Below, one piece after another: positions 46,367-57,234 of a stretch of DNA of 64,000 bases (positions are counted from its first letter, which is position 1; every line of letters starts with the position of its first letter). A program made the position numbers and the translations under genes. Where the stretch lies: the NCBI RefSeq assembly GCF_964355755.1, contig NC_092672.1, forward strand, positions 10,414,501 through 10,478,500, written 5' to 3'. The notes beneath the pieces are model-generated. The model searched no databases, had not been told where the DNA came from, and saw nothing but the letters and a program-made list of their open reading frames with translations. Origin of the DNA: Antedon mediterranea (taxonomy: Eukaryota > Echinodermata > Crinoidea > Comatulida > Antedonidae).

Positions 46367-46372
46367 AATAAA
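46367..46372 (+). terminator. Poly(A) signal AATAAA for PDE9A
   Basis: First canonical hexamer after the stop codon, followed by T-rich sequence. A second candidate is at about 47656 beyond the minisatellite. Either could be used. Confidence 0.45.
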
Positions 46373-46839
46373 AGTTTATTTTATTTATGTATTTTTTGTA
46401 CATTTTATATAAAATGTACAAATAAATTAATTTTTATTGATGACTATCAAAATTGGCAGACAATAAATATGTCAATATTTTAGGTTTAGTATTCAATCAA
46501 GGAAGATGTCAAATGTGTTTAGCTCACATAATGTAAATAATATAAGTAGGGACACTTTAGTAAAGGTTAAACAGTTAAGTTTGCTTGAGGTGCTATATAA
46601 ATGAGAAAACAGTTGTACTTTGTCATAAAGTATGCTTTACTTTTAATGGAAACAATATTATATTCAAATCTTTTATTATTTCTCAGGTTATGTTTTCTGT
46701 GTAAATATATGTTTAGATTTGATCAGACAAGAATATTTAGGTTTACCTTACATTTTTTAAACAAGGGTTTTATTATTTTAAAATTTATATATAATTCAAA
46801 GATATTGTATTTAATAGTTTCAGCAACAAAGTAGTACCA

Positions 46840-47610
46840 GGCTGTTACAGCAAGAAATATTTCAAGATATTGTATTTCATAACAGTTTCAGCAAGAAAGT
46901 AGTTTCAGTTTCAGCAAGAAAAATCTAGATATTTCAGCAATAAATTAGTACCACTTTCAGCAAAAAAGATTTTAAGATATTGAATTTCATAACAGTTAGA
47001 GCAAGAAAATAATACCAGTTTTAGCATAGAGATATTATAGTGAACTATAATATCTATGGTTACAGCAAGAAAGGTTCCAAGGTATGCTATCTGTTATGAC
47101 TTATTGGGAAATATATCCTACCTAGGATTTAAATTATATTCTCAGATGTCATTAGACATGGTTCAGTTTTCTTTTTCTGTAATATTGCACTTTTGTTTTA
47201 CTTGGTATCAAACAAAAACAAACATTAGTCAGCAAGAAAGTACTAAAATCAGACTTGACAAGAAGACACATTTCAGCAAGAACGGTTCCAAGAACACCAA
47301 TTTCAGCAAGAATGGTTCCAAGAAGACCAATTTCAGCAAGAAAGGTTCCAAGAAGACCAATTTCAGCAAGAAAGGTTCCAAGAAAAAGCAATTTCAGCAA
47401 GAAAATTCAAAGAAGACCAATTTCAGCAAGAAAGGTTCCAAGGATACCAATTTCAGCAAGAAATGTTCCAATGAGACAAATTTCAGCAAGAAAATTCCAA
47501 GAAGACCAATTTCAGCAAGAAAGGTTCCAAGGAGACCAATTTCAGCAAGAAAGGTTACAAAAAGACCAATTTCAGCAAGAAAGGTTCCAAGATAACAATT
47601 CAGTAAGAAT
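46840..47610 (+). repeat. 30 bp minisatellite with degenerate upstream units
   Basis: From about 47225 the unit AATTTCAGCAAGAAAGGTTC plus CAAGAAGACC repeats every 30 bases. Upstream (46840-47060) diverged units share TTTCAGCAAGAAA. The 30 base period keeps several frames open on both strands. These frames are not genes. Confidence 0.93.
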
Positions 47611-47929
47611 GATCCCAAACGCACCTAATTATGGCTGTGAGTCGGTGCATTATTCAATAAAGTTTTATTTATGACACTAAAAATTGTTGACCATTTTCAC
47701 ATACATGGGTATTTTTTAATGATATATTAAATAACACATGTTGCTCTTTTATACGTGAAATCAGGTATTGAGAGTAGTCATCACATTCTAGTTTTTATCA
47801 TGAATATTCAATAAATACGTCATTGCAAATACTATTAATATTGTTTTATGTTGCAATAAGTAAATCAAATAAACAGTTAGTACAGCTAATGTTAATAATG
47901 TATTGTTAATATAAAGATGTTGCTACGTG

Positions 47930-48178
47930 AAGTTGTGGCTTGGTGGTTATGATGCTTGGCTACCACTCCAAGGGTCCTGGGTTCAAGTCCCGTCACATGT
48001 CAGGATTTTTTCTAATGACAAAATTACAACTCCACTCCCAAAGACTTGTAATAAGACTTTGTTTATGTAGAGCATCTTGTATATGTTTGTCTTGTGAACC
48101 TCTGAGGGTCCCTAATGGTCAGCAATTGCTTGATGGATCACCCTCTTTAAATATGGTTTTTAAAAAAATAAATAAATA
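47930..48178 (+). mobile_element. tRNA-derived SINE
   Basis: A-box-like TGGCTTGGTGGTTATGATGC and B box GGTTCAAGTCC (47980-47990). The tail reaches an A-rich AAATAAATAAATAAA run at about 48165. It is different in body from the 14676 SINE. Confidence 0.78.
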
Positions 48179-49907
48179 AAAGGGTGTACATTTGTGTTTA
48201 AGGGTCAATTTGTCAAAACTATTTTTTAGTGTACCACCGATGTATGTAATAATGAATGAAGAAATGACCTCTATGACAATAAATCTACAAATTATGTTGT
48301 AATGTATGGATGATTAGAAATAATAATATATTTCTATATGAATCGTGTTTTTTTTTTTCGATATGGGCATTTAACAAGATGCGCTTTTTAAACGTTTATA
48401 AACTTGAACTTATGTACATTTTTACTCATTTTTTCTCTCATTTTTTTTAACTTTACTTTGCTGACTGTAGAATTAACCAGCAACAATGCCAAGTTTTCTT
48501 AAATGAATATTTGTCATAATTATCTAAGAATATTTATGGTTCTTTTTTCATTCATAGTCATATGAAACCTTGTGTGTCAATTTGGACTATTGTGCCAAAA
48601 TGAACATTTTTTTAACTCACTGATATGGTCAGAAAATATCTGAAATTTGAGATATTTCAAATACGTTTTGAATTAGATTTCACATTTTTTAAATGGTGTT
48701 ATCGAAATCGGATTTTTACGTTCGTATTTCGCATTTAAATCTTGGATGTGCAAACAAATTTTACTCTTTTTTATATACAACTCAAGGAAACAAGTAATGA
48801 ATATTTATGAGTACAATGGAAAATGAAATTTTGTAATATTTTTACTTGGCTTCGCCTCGAAAAAATATATCATAATTTCATCTTCCACCTCATGACATTA
48901 TTGTTCTATTGCACGAATATATATATTATTTGTTTTTTATTAAACGTTTATCAACGATTTCTATGAATATTTTAGGAATGAATTTAAAGAAAGATTCTAG
49001 TTTATAAAAAGTATAGATTTGATGAGTGTTTTTGTAGAATAAATTCAAAATGATTGAAATAAGTGTTCCTGTAAAAATTATTGTAAGTTAATTATTAACT
49101 GTACATATTTTAATATGGTGGTATAGCTGCATACATTTTATTTTACAATTTACGTTTGTAATTATAATTGCTTGTTTAATATTGTGAACAAGATATACTT
49201 CTCGTTCATGCCGTATTTTAACAATTGTAGAGTGTTATAACTTATTTTATTTTATAAAATCAATGGAAATTATTATAAATATAAGTGCAAAGGTATATTT
49301 TGGTATATACTATTTTATTTTATATCAAACGGCAAACAACATCGTCTGATTCTGTATGTCTTATAGTTAAAGATAGGGGTTCCTTTTCCGCCAACCTGTC
49401 CGCTACAGCATTCCTTGAACCCAACCCTGTTTGCCAAAATCACAGAATGATAACTTTACGGTATTTATTTGTGACCGTTTGTTAAAATAATAATTTATTA
49501 ATACTGTGTACCCATTTATAAACCGTTTATTAACTAGTGCTGCAAATTGTGTGGTTTTTTCAGGGAAGATTTTTCAATTTTTTAATATTTACGTTAGCTT
49601 ATACTAATAGCAAACGATATTTTAGTTAAACTGTTGTATCTATATACAATATTCGGGTTTAATTTAATTTTTTTTTATATGATCAAGTTTCATGGTGCTC
49701 TGGTTTTATTTAAATCATGAGCAATATAAGAAATATAGAACTATTTAATTGATTATTGGTACAGGATTCAGGATAATACTGTGTTTCGCGGCCAAGGGTT
49801 AACTAAATCATTTTCAATTTATTTAACATATAAGTAACGTTAATTATCCAAAATAGTGATACAGACGGAACGATCGCACTACGCAGCAGCAGTAGTACCA
49901 AAGATAA

Positions 49908-50058
49908 AGCTTGGTTCCCACTAGGACGCAACGCAAGGACGTAAGCGTAAGCGTATTTACCAATGACAAACGACAGTTCAAATAATCCATCGCTTGTAAT
50001 GTCAAATCACTTATGTTGCGTCAACGTTGTTATTTTGAGTCCTAGTGGGAACCAAGCT
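49908..50058. mobile_element. PIF/Harbinger-type MITE, family A, copy 3
   Basis: AGCTTGGTTCCCACTAGGAC and the inverse end CTAGTGGGAACCAAGCT enclose 151 bp rich in ACGCAA and CAATGACAA. The left flank is TAA. On the right a TAA follows two extra Ts, suggesting slippage. Confidence 0.85.
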
Positions 50059-50848
50059 TTTAATGATAATGCTTAATGTTTGCGTGCGGTGTGATACCAC
50101 TCGCATCAACCCCATTTGACTTAATTACGGAATTGCAATTCACTATTGTATTCGTGCTCGCTTTCATTCATGTGTAAGGTTGTACAATAACCAGGGAGGT
50201 ATAAACATAATTATCTTTATACCTCCGTACCGTTTTAAGCATTTACACCTTGTTTTGTAGCAACCGTTCGCCGAACATTCTTATGTTTACAAACCCACCG
50301 TCAATAATTCCCCGCCCTCGCACTAGTGTAATTTAAGAAGACAGATGTTGTATTAAGTTATTAGAAAATAAAACTTTATTATTTTACATGCTATGTTGTG
50401 TTTGGTTATATCTGCAGTAACAGAGATGTTTTCACTGGTTGTACGTGACATGCACTAAGAAACACTGTTAGAGATTTACAAACATTTGTTGGAATAACTT
50501 CGGAATTTCACGCGAAGATCTTCACAAGAAGAATTAAAAACTCTCTTCGTTTGTGTTCAGAAGAGAATTTATATGCCATCGTATGTGTACGACATGGTTT
50601 GGTATGTCATGCGTCGTTATGCAAATCGGGTTATGCAGGACTGTGCAGTGGGAAGTTTTGTCAGTCGTTGGCCAGATTAAACATGATATAATATATTTCA
50701 AACAAATATTATTATTATGATGCCTATATGGGATTGTGGACAAAGGAGATTCCACCTACTGTGTACAAATTGATCCCATTTATTATTTGGCCTACTGCTG
50801 TACATTTAGGCGGTGTTTCCCGATGGCAAATGTTTCGTTTAGAGGCCT

Positions 50849-51640
50849 GTGTTGCCTAATCAAAAATATAGCTGGGGTATTGAAGATGTAAGGAAATGGA
50901 TGTGTGTTAACAAGCTAAAATTAAATGACTCTAAAACTGAATTAGTAATCTTATGTCCATCGAGGTGTAAGTTTGATAGGACAAATATTGAAATTAAGGT
51001 GGGTGAACTCATTATAAATTCCAACAAATCTGCTCGCAATCTCGGGGTTGTATTTGATGAAGGACTACTTAACATGACTGCCCATGTTAGTTCAATCTGC
51101 CGTAGTGTTAACAACTGTCTTCGAGGACTAGGGAAAATTCGCAAATACATTGATGTGAATACATGTGCTCATTCTGTCCGTTCTCTTGTATTGACCAGGC
51201 TTGACTATTTTTGAATTCTCTCCTTGGCGGCGTCACTAAAGATAACATTAATCGTTTACAGAAACTTCTGAATCGTTCGGCAAGATTGGTTTACAGTGTA
51301 CCACGGCGTACTCATACTAGCCCGTTTCTGAAAGAATTGCATTGGTTGCCAGCCAGTTGAACAAAGGGTTAAGTTTAAAATTTTAGTTCAAGTTTATAAT
51401 TGCGTAAATGGTCAAGCACCGGTTTACATGTGTGACTTAATTAGTAGGTACAAGTGTCAAAGAGCAGGTTTAAGGTCAGAACACGATCCGACTGAACTCA
51501 ATGTTTCTCGTGTTCACCGATCATCTGGTGAACATTCATTTTCAAAGCTAGGCTAGGCCCAGACCTTTGGAATAACCTTTCAAGCACAATTCGTGACTCA
51601 TCTTCAATTATAATTTTCAAAAAACTCTAAATTGAAATGT
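50849..51640 (+). pseudogene. Non-LTR retrotransposon RT C-terminal fragment
   Basis: The first open stretch, to 51214, carries IEDVRKWMCVNKLKLNDSKT and ARNLGVVFDEGL, signatures of the RT thumb region in CR1/L2/Jockey-type LINEs. After a stop the similarity continues at about 51213-51360 (FLKELHWLP) in another frame and again at 51357-51555 (VKFKILVQVYNCVNG). At least two frame breaks make it a dead, 5'-truncated copy. Confidence 0.85.
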
Positions 51641-52012
51641 TATGTTATGTATGCGGAATGAGATGGGGCGGGGTGCTGGGCCTAAATTTTAACATTCTAA
51701 CTTAACCTAATCTTTTGCATGGCAGTTTTTTTGGAAATCTGCCTCTATGCAAGACTAGGCTTGTCCTACATTAAACATCTTGAGAAATACCGCGACGCCA
51801 TTATTACAGTTATAAGTGACGAGGGGTAGTCACAGATAAGTCAAATATCTAGTAAATATAGAGTTAGTATCGAGTACGTACAGTGCACTAGATGTGATAT
51901 AAGAATTACGACGAAGAGCTTCGTCTCCTCCGCATCTGATCCTCTCATCATTAATAATTTCAAATTTCCCGCTATTTGGTCGGTGACCGTTTTTCATACG
52001 GTGAGACTAAAT

Positions 52013-52320
52013 AGTGTAGGCCACTATGTAATTTCGTGTCATTTTTTTGTTAAAAGCAAAATTCCAGCTCATTTAGTGTCTTTACGATGTAAAGTAATGA
52101 AAAAAATATGTTGCCATTTTTTTTAAAAAGCTTAACGGTGTCAAATCCAAGATGGCCGCCAATACGTAAAATATCCAATAAATGTACCATATTGGACAAA
52201 GTAACACCCATTATGAAAAATATTTTAAGTTCATATGGGTTCTCTGCTATATAAGAATTATTATAAACCTATATTCATTAGTATTCTGACATTTTGAATT
52301 TCAAAATGGCCGCCATTTTT
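52013..52320 (+). repeat. Left arm of a large inverted repeat
   Basis: It contains TGTAGGC, TTTTTTGTTAAAAGCAAA, ATATGTTGCCATTTTTT, CAAGATGGCCGCCAA and ends in AAAATGGCCGCCATTTTT. The reverse complement of 55272-55590 shows the same blocks in the same order at clearly diverged identity. The arms may be the ends of one old ~3.6 kb element or two opposed copies. Confidence 0.65.
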
Positions 52321-52580
52321 TAAAAATGGATTAAATTTCTTATTAAAACATGTGCAAGTTATGACGTTGATTGAAATCACATAAAATGATAGGCCTATGA
52401 CAACAACATTGGTGATTAACACAAAATGGCGGCCATTTTGAATTTTAAAATGGCCGCCATTTTTAAAAAATGGGTTAAATTTCTTATTAAAACTTGTATA
52501 AGTTAAATAAAATTAGATTGAAATATACAAAATGATATGCTTATGACAACAACATGGTGATTAACACAAAATGTTGACCA
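52301..52580 (+). repeat. ~144 bp tandem duplication with ATGGCGGCC motifs
   Basis: Two units each carry AAAATGGCCGCCATTTTT, TTAAATTTCTTATTAAAAC, ATGACAACAACAT and GGTGATTAACACAAAATG. The GGCCGCCAT cores are YY1-like, which is inference only. Confidence 0.75.
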
Positions 52581-53467
52581 TCAGGAGATCTACAGTACTG
52601 ACAGAACACTTCTTCATATTAAAACATCTCATAAACTTCTTCAGTTAAATTACAACTACTGCCAAAGTCCTTCAATGAAATATTTCTAATCTTGAATGCG
52701 ATACAGTAAGTTTACCTTCCTTCGTTCTCTACTACTGTATCCATCGAACTTCCACAGACTGATCTGCATTCCCAACAACCTTGTTCAGAAACAAATTGGC
52801 AAAATAACTGAAATACCTCATTTCACCGGCAAATAATCTCTATATGAGTCTTCTTTTACTTTGATAAGTGTGTCACCTGTATTCACCGTCATATATATTT
52901 TTTGCCAATATTTTTCTTTTTCTTAGGATTCCATATAGACAGTTTTCCTTCTACAAGACTTTTACCAATGCCTCAAACATTTTCTGTCCAATTTCATCAT
53001 GCCATGGCCAACAAACACCTTTGTGCGAATTGCAGCATTCTTCATTAATCGGGATATCATCTCTCTTTAAATGTTAACTAGATTTGACAGCTCTGATGAA
53101 ATCATTAATTTGTGTTATTCCAATGATACCACGCTCAATGACCCTGATCAATTGATGTAAATCCAGCAAGTCCCACACATACATGCCCTCTCATATACAT
53201 ATATAGGGATATAGTTTAACCACATCATTTAGATTTTGTCGACTCTCTGTATTCAAGTTATTATCTTTATGATCAGCCTCTTTCAAACAAAATGATACTT
53301 AACTTAGAATCTCTTTCTCTGTCTGCATTTGTAGAAGCAAGTTGTAGAGAGAAAGCAGAATTAGTGTGCTTTTGTCCTTTAGAGATGTTTTCCATTTAAG
53401 ATATTTGTGTCACTGGTTGTATAGGTAATACAAGTTCACAAAAGCACTTGCCTCAACACTATTTTCA

Positions 53468-53679
53468 CAATGCTACATGTCCAAAAGCCATATAGTTCAC
53501 CGGGTCGACATAATAATTGCTTTTTGATGTCATCTCTGTCCACCTCCACTCATCTCTGGCAGGAGTCATCACCAGGGATTCTTGTCTTTCCCTAGTACAT
53601 GAGTTTTTATACCACAACCATGTGCACTCATCAAACCAGTGTATAATGCTGGTCTGTCTGTAGGGGGTTCATATCTAAT
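53468..53679 (-). pseudogene. Unidentified coding-like remnant inside the inverted-arm region
   Basis: On the minus strand 53679-53572 reads as 36 open codons beginning IRYEPPTDRPALYTGLMSAH. In another frame 53566-53468 reads 33 codons including DEWRWTEMTSKSNYYVDPVN before a stop. The two abut with one frame break. Composition looks protein-like, but the family is not recognised. Its position between the inverted arms suggests a decayed transposon-encoded protein. Confidence 0.3.
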
Positions 53680-55271
53680 GAAATTGGTTGAGATTGTAGA
53701 AGATGAGAAGTAGGAGTTCATTCATTTACAAGGTTATTTATAGGCAGAGCTGTATCTGTATTTTCTTCAAGCTTCTGCCAAAAGTTGACAGGTTGAAAAC
53801 TTACCAACCATACTGGTGACTATGGCCCTGAAGGTTCAGATATTGAATTACATAGCAATAACGCATTATTATTTACCATATTTATACAGGATTTCACAAT
53901 AAGGTATAAATGCACTAGTTTTATATTGTGGTCCTGTCTCCTGTCAAGTTTCAGTTTCATGAAAAGAAATGAGATCTGTAATTTAGAATCTATATATAAA
54001 TTATGGTTAATTCTGACATAGGCGAGCACAATGGAAAAACTTTATTTCTGCCTTGGATACCTACCTGAACTATCTCAGGTGTACCGCAAAATGTAAAACA
54101 GTTTTCACTATTACGATATTGTTCCATATTTCTATCTTAGGAATATATTATAAAGAGTTTTAAAACAAAATTTCTGATTCATCGGTAGATTTTCAACTCA
54201 ATTTCAATTGTACGCAGTCAAAGTAATTTCCGGGTTCATGATGAGTTCACAGGTTCACCTTGCAACTACCTGGTTTCAGTTAAGGTGGTCGTTAGTGGCT
54301 ATAGCTATTTTAGTTTTTTGTTTATTTTCGGATTGGACCGCGCGTGTGAAGGTACAGTAGTTAAAAAATAAAATCCCGATAGCCGAGTTTATTGAGTAAG
54401 CTGGCAGGAATAACTGTAGGCTATCTGTGTCCCATTAGGGCCCATATTGCAAGCAGTCTAAAACATCTTCCTTCTTGGGCCGAAACGGCCTACACTGTCG
54501 CGGAAGTTAGTTTCAAAAGATGTTTAAATTAAATAATGTATTATGATGGTATTTATTTGAATAAACGCCTCCCCAATAAAACATCACTTTGAATAATAAT
54601 CGCCTACACCCACCCCACCCCCTACCTATCTAATAAACGCCCATCCACATTAATTATACACACAATATTGTATATACTATTTATAATAAAATTCATTACA
54701 CTGTTAACTATAATTTACCAAGCATTTGTTATAATTTTTTACCACTTTTCATATCTATTAAAGGATTTTATTTGATTATAAATGTTACGATATTATTAAA
54801 ACTAAAAAATCCCTCGAAAAAGCATCTCCCTCAAATGAACTCTGCCTCCCCACCTCCGCCCTATAAAACAATAAACACTATACTTTAAAATGTTATTAAT
54901 CATCTAAGACACTGTGAAACAGAGTAGGTTTAGTTTTTCGAATGTCAAGCATTTTCAATAATGGTAACATCGTTTACATTTCCTAGAGGGGAGCGAGCAA
55001 ACTAGAGGTCTAACCCTCTAGTTAGACGTAATTGTTGTTGAATATTTGATATAAATTGTTAAGTTGTTCCATACTTTTGCAACTCCAACTTTGAACGATT
55101 ATTTAATTTAATAGTCATAGTCATATTATATACTGTTATATAGAGGACATTGACAACTTTAGCCTTATATTTACAATTTACAATCCTGTGAGAAGTGACA
55201 ATTTTAGAACATTGTGTACAAACAACAATTTATGCACACATATTTAAAAAAAATTATTTAAAGAATTTAAT

Positions 55272-55590
55272 TTTTAGTGGCGGCCATTTTGAAAACCAAG
55301 ATGGCTGACAGATTATCGCTTTACATTATAGTTATTGTATAATGGGTACAGTAATACCATCAAAACGGACTTGTTCCACATTCATAATTTGTATTATTGG
55401 TGATATTCTGATTTTCAATAGGGTTATTTAAATGTTGGCGGCCATCTTGAATTTGGTCCTTTAAATGTCTTTTGAAAAAATGGCAACATATTTTTTTTCA
55501 TTCCTTATCAAGATATGAAATAAAGTCAAAGTTTGCTTTTAACAAAAAATATACACGACATTCATATAAACGACATACCAGCCTACACTA
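55272..55590 (-). repeat. Right arm of the large inverted repeat
   Basis: Inverse partner of 52013-52320, carrying GGCGGCCATTTTG, GTTGGCGGCCATCTTGAATT, AAAAAATGGCAACATAT and GCTTTTAACAAAAAATA. Outside the arms the similarity is lost. Confidence 0.65.
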
Positions 55591-56229
55591 AAAGTGCAAT
55601 TGCATAGTTTTGGTAATTGTAAGGTTTATGAGTGAGTTATATGACTTGTTTACATAGTAGTTCCAATGTAAACATACTATGTATATATGAATAGAATACT
55701 GAATTACAAACACACATATTCTATGATGACTTTTCACTGAATTATTGGTTGTTCGTACGTGCTGATAAGGTCTGTGGACTTTAGTACTTTTACATTGATA
55801 TCCAAAATGGCGTAACGAAGAGCTTACGGCTGACGATACCTGTGGAATTTTAGGGATATTCTCTCAATCCTGTTGAAAACTAGAGTAAGTATATTCAATT
55901 ATAGGCGGCCTACGTTGTTAATGTTAACGCTTGGAAGCGCCGGTAAAATGATGAAATAAGTATATTGTAAGTAAAGCTATATTGATGACCCTAACCGATA
56001 GACCGCGTGAAGATAGATACAAATTTAAAATGCAAATACATAATATTGTGTTTTGGATATGAATTATCTGCTGTAGACATGTATTAGTCGTGCCGCTTAA
56101 TATAATAACATTAGGCCTATGTTATTCTTATTATTACAATTCCATTAAACTTAATTTACATGCCATTTCAGTTGGCCTATTATTAGCATTGTAGTATAGG
56201 CCGATATTGAGCATCCTTGTCGTATACCA

Positions 56230-56445
56230 CTATTCATATTAAAATGTTGTGATTAACCATTTATGTCATAAAATATTTGATCCATTGCGTTTTTGGTTAA
56301 ATTTAACTATTTAAGTAAAAAACATTAATTTTTTCCATTTTTTTTTTCTACGAAAGTGATAAGTTTATTAAAACTACAAAATAATCTATTTAGAGTCTGA
56401 TTTTATTATTCTTTATTTTTCATGTTTGTGGGGGACAATACATCT
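56230..56445 (+). mobile_element. 3' part of a TTAA-flanked element (family C relative)
   Basis: It ends GGGGGACAATACATCT then TTAA (56446-56449). Its interior is shared with 2990-3212. The 5' end is not defined. Confidence 0.55.
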
Positions 56446-56911
56446 TTAACAGAATTAGAACAGTGAAACAATTTAGGGCATAAAACCAGCCGTATAAATC
56501 CTCATTATAGATTAAAACATATTGAACAAGATAAAAGAACATTGCAAACAAAGCCATTCTGATTGTCACATAAATAAATAGGATTAAAAATAATTATTAG
56601 ATAGATAAAATGTCATGCACATACTCATTTGTATACTAAATAAAAGGTAATAATACGACTTAAATTTAAACATTGAACATTTCAAGTAAATGAGATGTTG
56701 ATATCAGACACCCTATTCGTATTCGGAGTCAATACATCCTTAAACCCTATACCATTATGTGTTATTTCTCAAGAGACTTACAAAATGCATTCTAACACGT
56801 AGGTCTACTCTTCGACACAGAAAACACAACTTCGACCATCTAGATCGTAACAAACATTCTCAAGATCATCTCACAAAGTAATATTCTTAATCTAGGTGGT
56901 GTTGGACTACG

Positions 56912-57095
56912 ATGTCTGAGTGGAACAATAGCAGTGATGGTGGGATGTCTGGGTGGAACAATAGCAGTGATGGGATGTCTGGGTGGAACATAACCACTGA
57001 TGGGATGCCTTGGTTGAACAATAGCACTGATGGGATGTCTGGGTTGAACAATAGCACTGATGGGATGCCTAGGTTGAGCAATATCACTGATGGGG
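56912..57095 (+). repeat. Coding minisatellite, 30 nt unit
   Basis: GATGGGATGTCTGGGTGGAA and its variants recur every 30 nt (33 nt once). Each unit encodes one decapeptide with an N-x-S/T sequon. Substitutions between units mostly keep the sequon. Confidence 0.9.
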
Positions 57096-57234
57096 ATGAG
57101 AAGTCGGGAAACTGCAACAGTAGTTCAACGGGTGTTTACAATGTCTTCAATATGTGTTTGGTGTCTTCAATTCAACATGTAGGATTTGCATTCTCATTTA
57201 TAGCTATCGCCCTGTGGTTTGCATCACATTTCCT
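56912..57234 (+). CDS. PQ-loop gene exon 1 (glycosylation-site repeats, TM1)
   Basis: Residues 1-107 plus two bases. Six decapeptides of the type MSGWNNSSDG run from residue 1 to about 61, then a serine/asparagine stretch, then TM1 (VGFAFSFIAIALWFASHF). The donor is CCT|GTAAGT, phase 2. An in-frame stop lies 24 bases upstream of the ATG. Confidence 0.88.

Larger units (their letters stand above)
45514..46390 (+). other. Presumed 3' UTR of PDE9A
   Basis: No canonical AATAAA occurs between the stop and 46367, so the 3' UTR probably runs about 870 bases. It includes MITE family B copy 4 (45830-45963). The limit is inferred only from the poly(A) signal. Confidence 0.5.
46391..56911. other. Intergenic region between the two genes
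   Basis: Contains a 30 bp minisatellite (46840-47610), a SINE (47930-48178), MITE family A copy 3 (49908-50058), a LINE RT remnant (50849-51640), a large inverted-arm region (52013-55590) and the end of a TTAA-flanked element (to 56445). Stretches 48.2-49.9, 50.1-50.8 and 54.2-55.2 kb show nothing assignable. No further gene was found. Confidence 0.6.

Noticed and set aside
47056-47674. Long overlapping open frames on both strands
   Set aside because: Produced by the 30 bp minisatellite. Multiple frames are equally open, and the encoded peptides are simple repeats.
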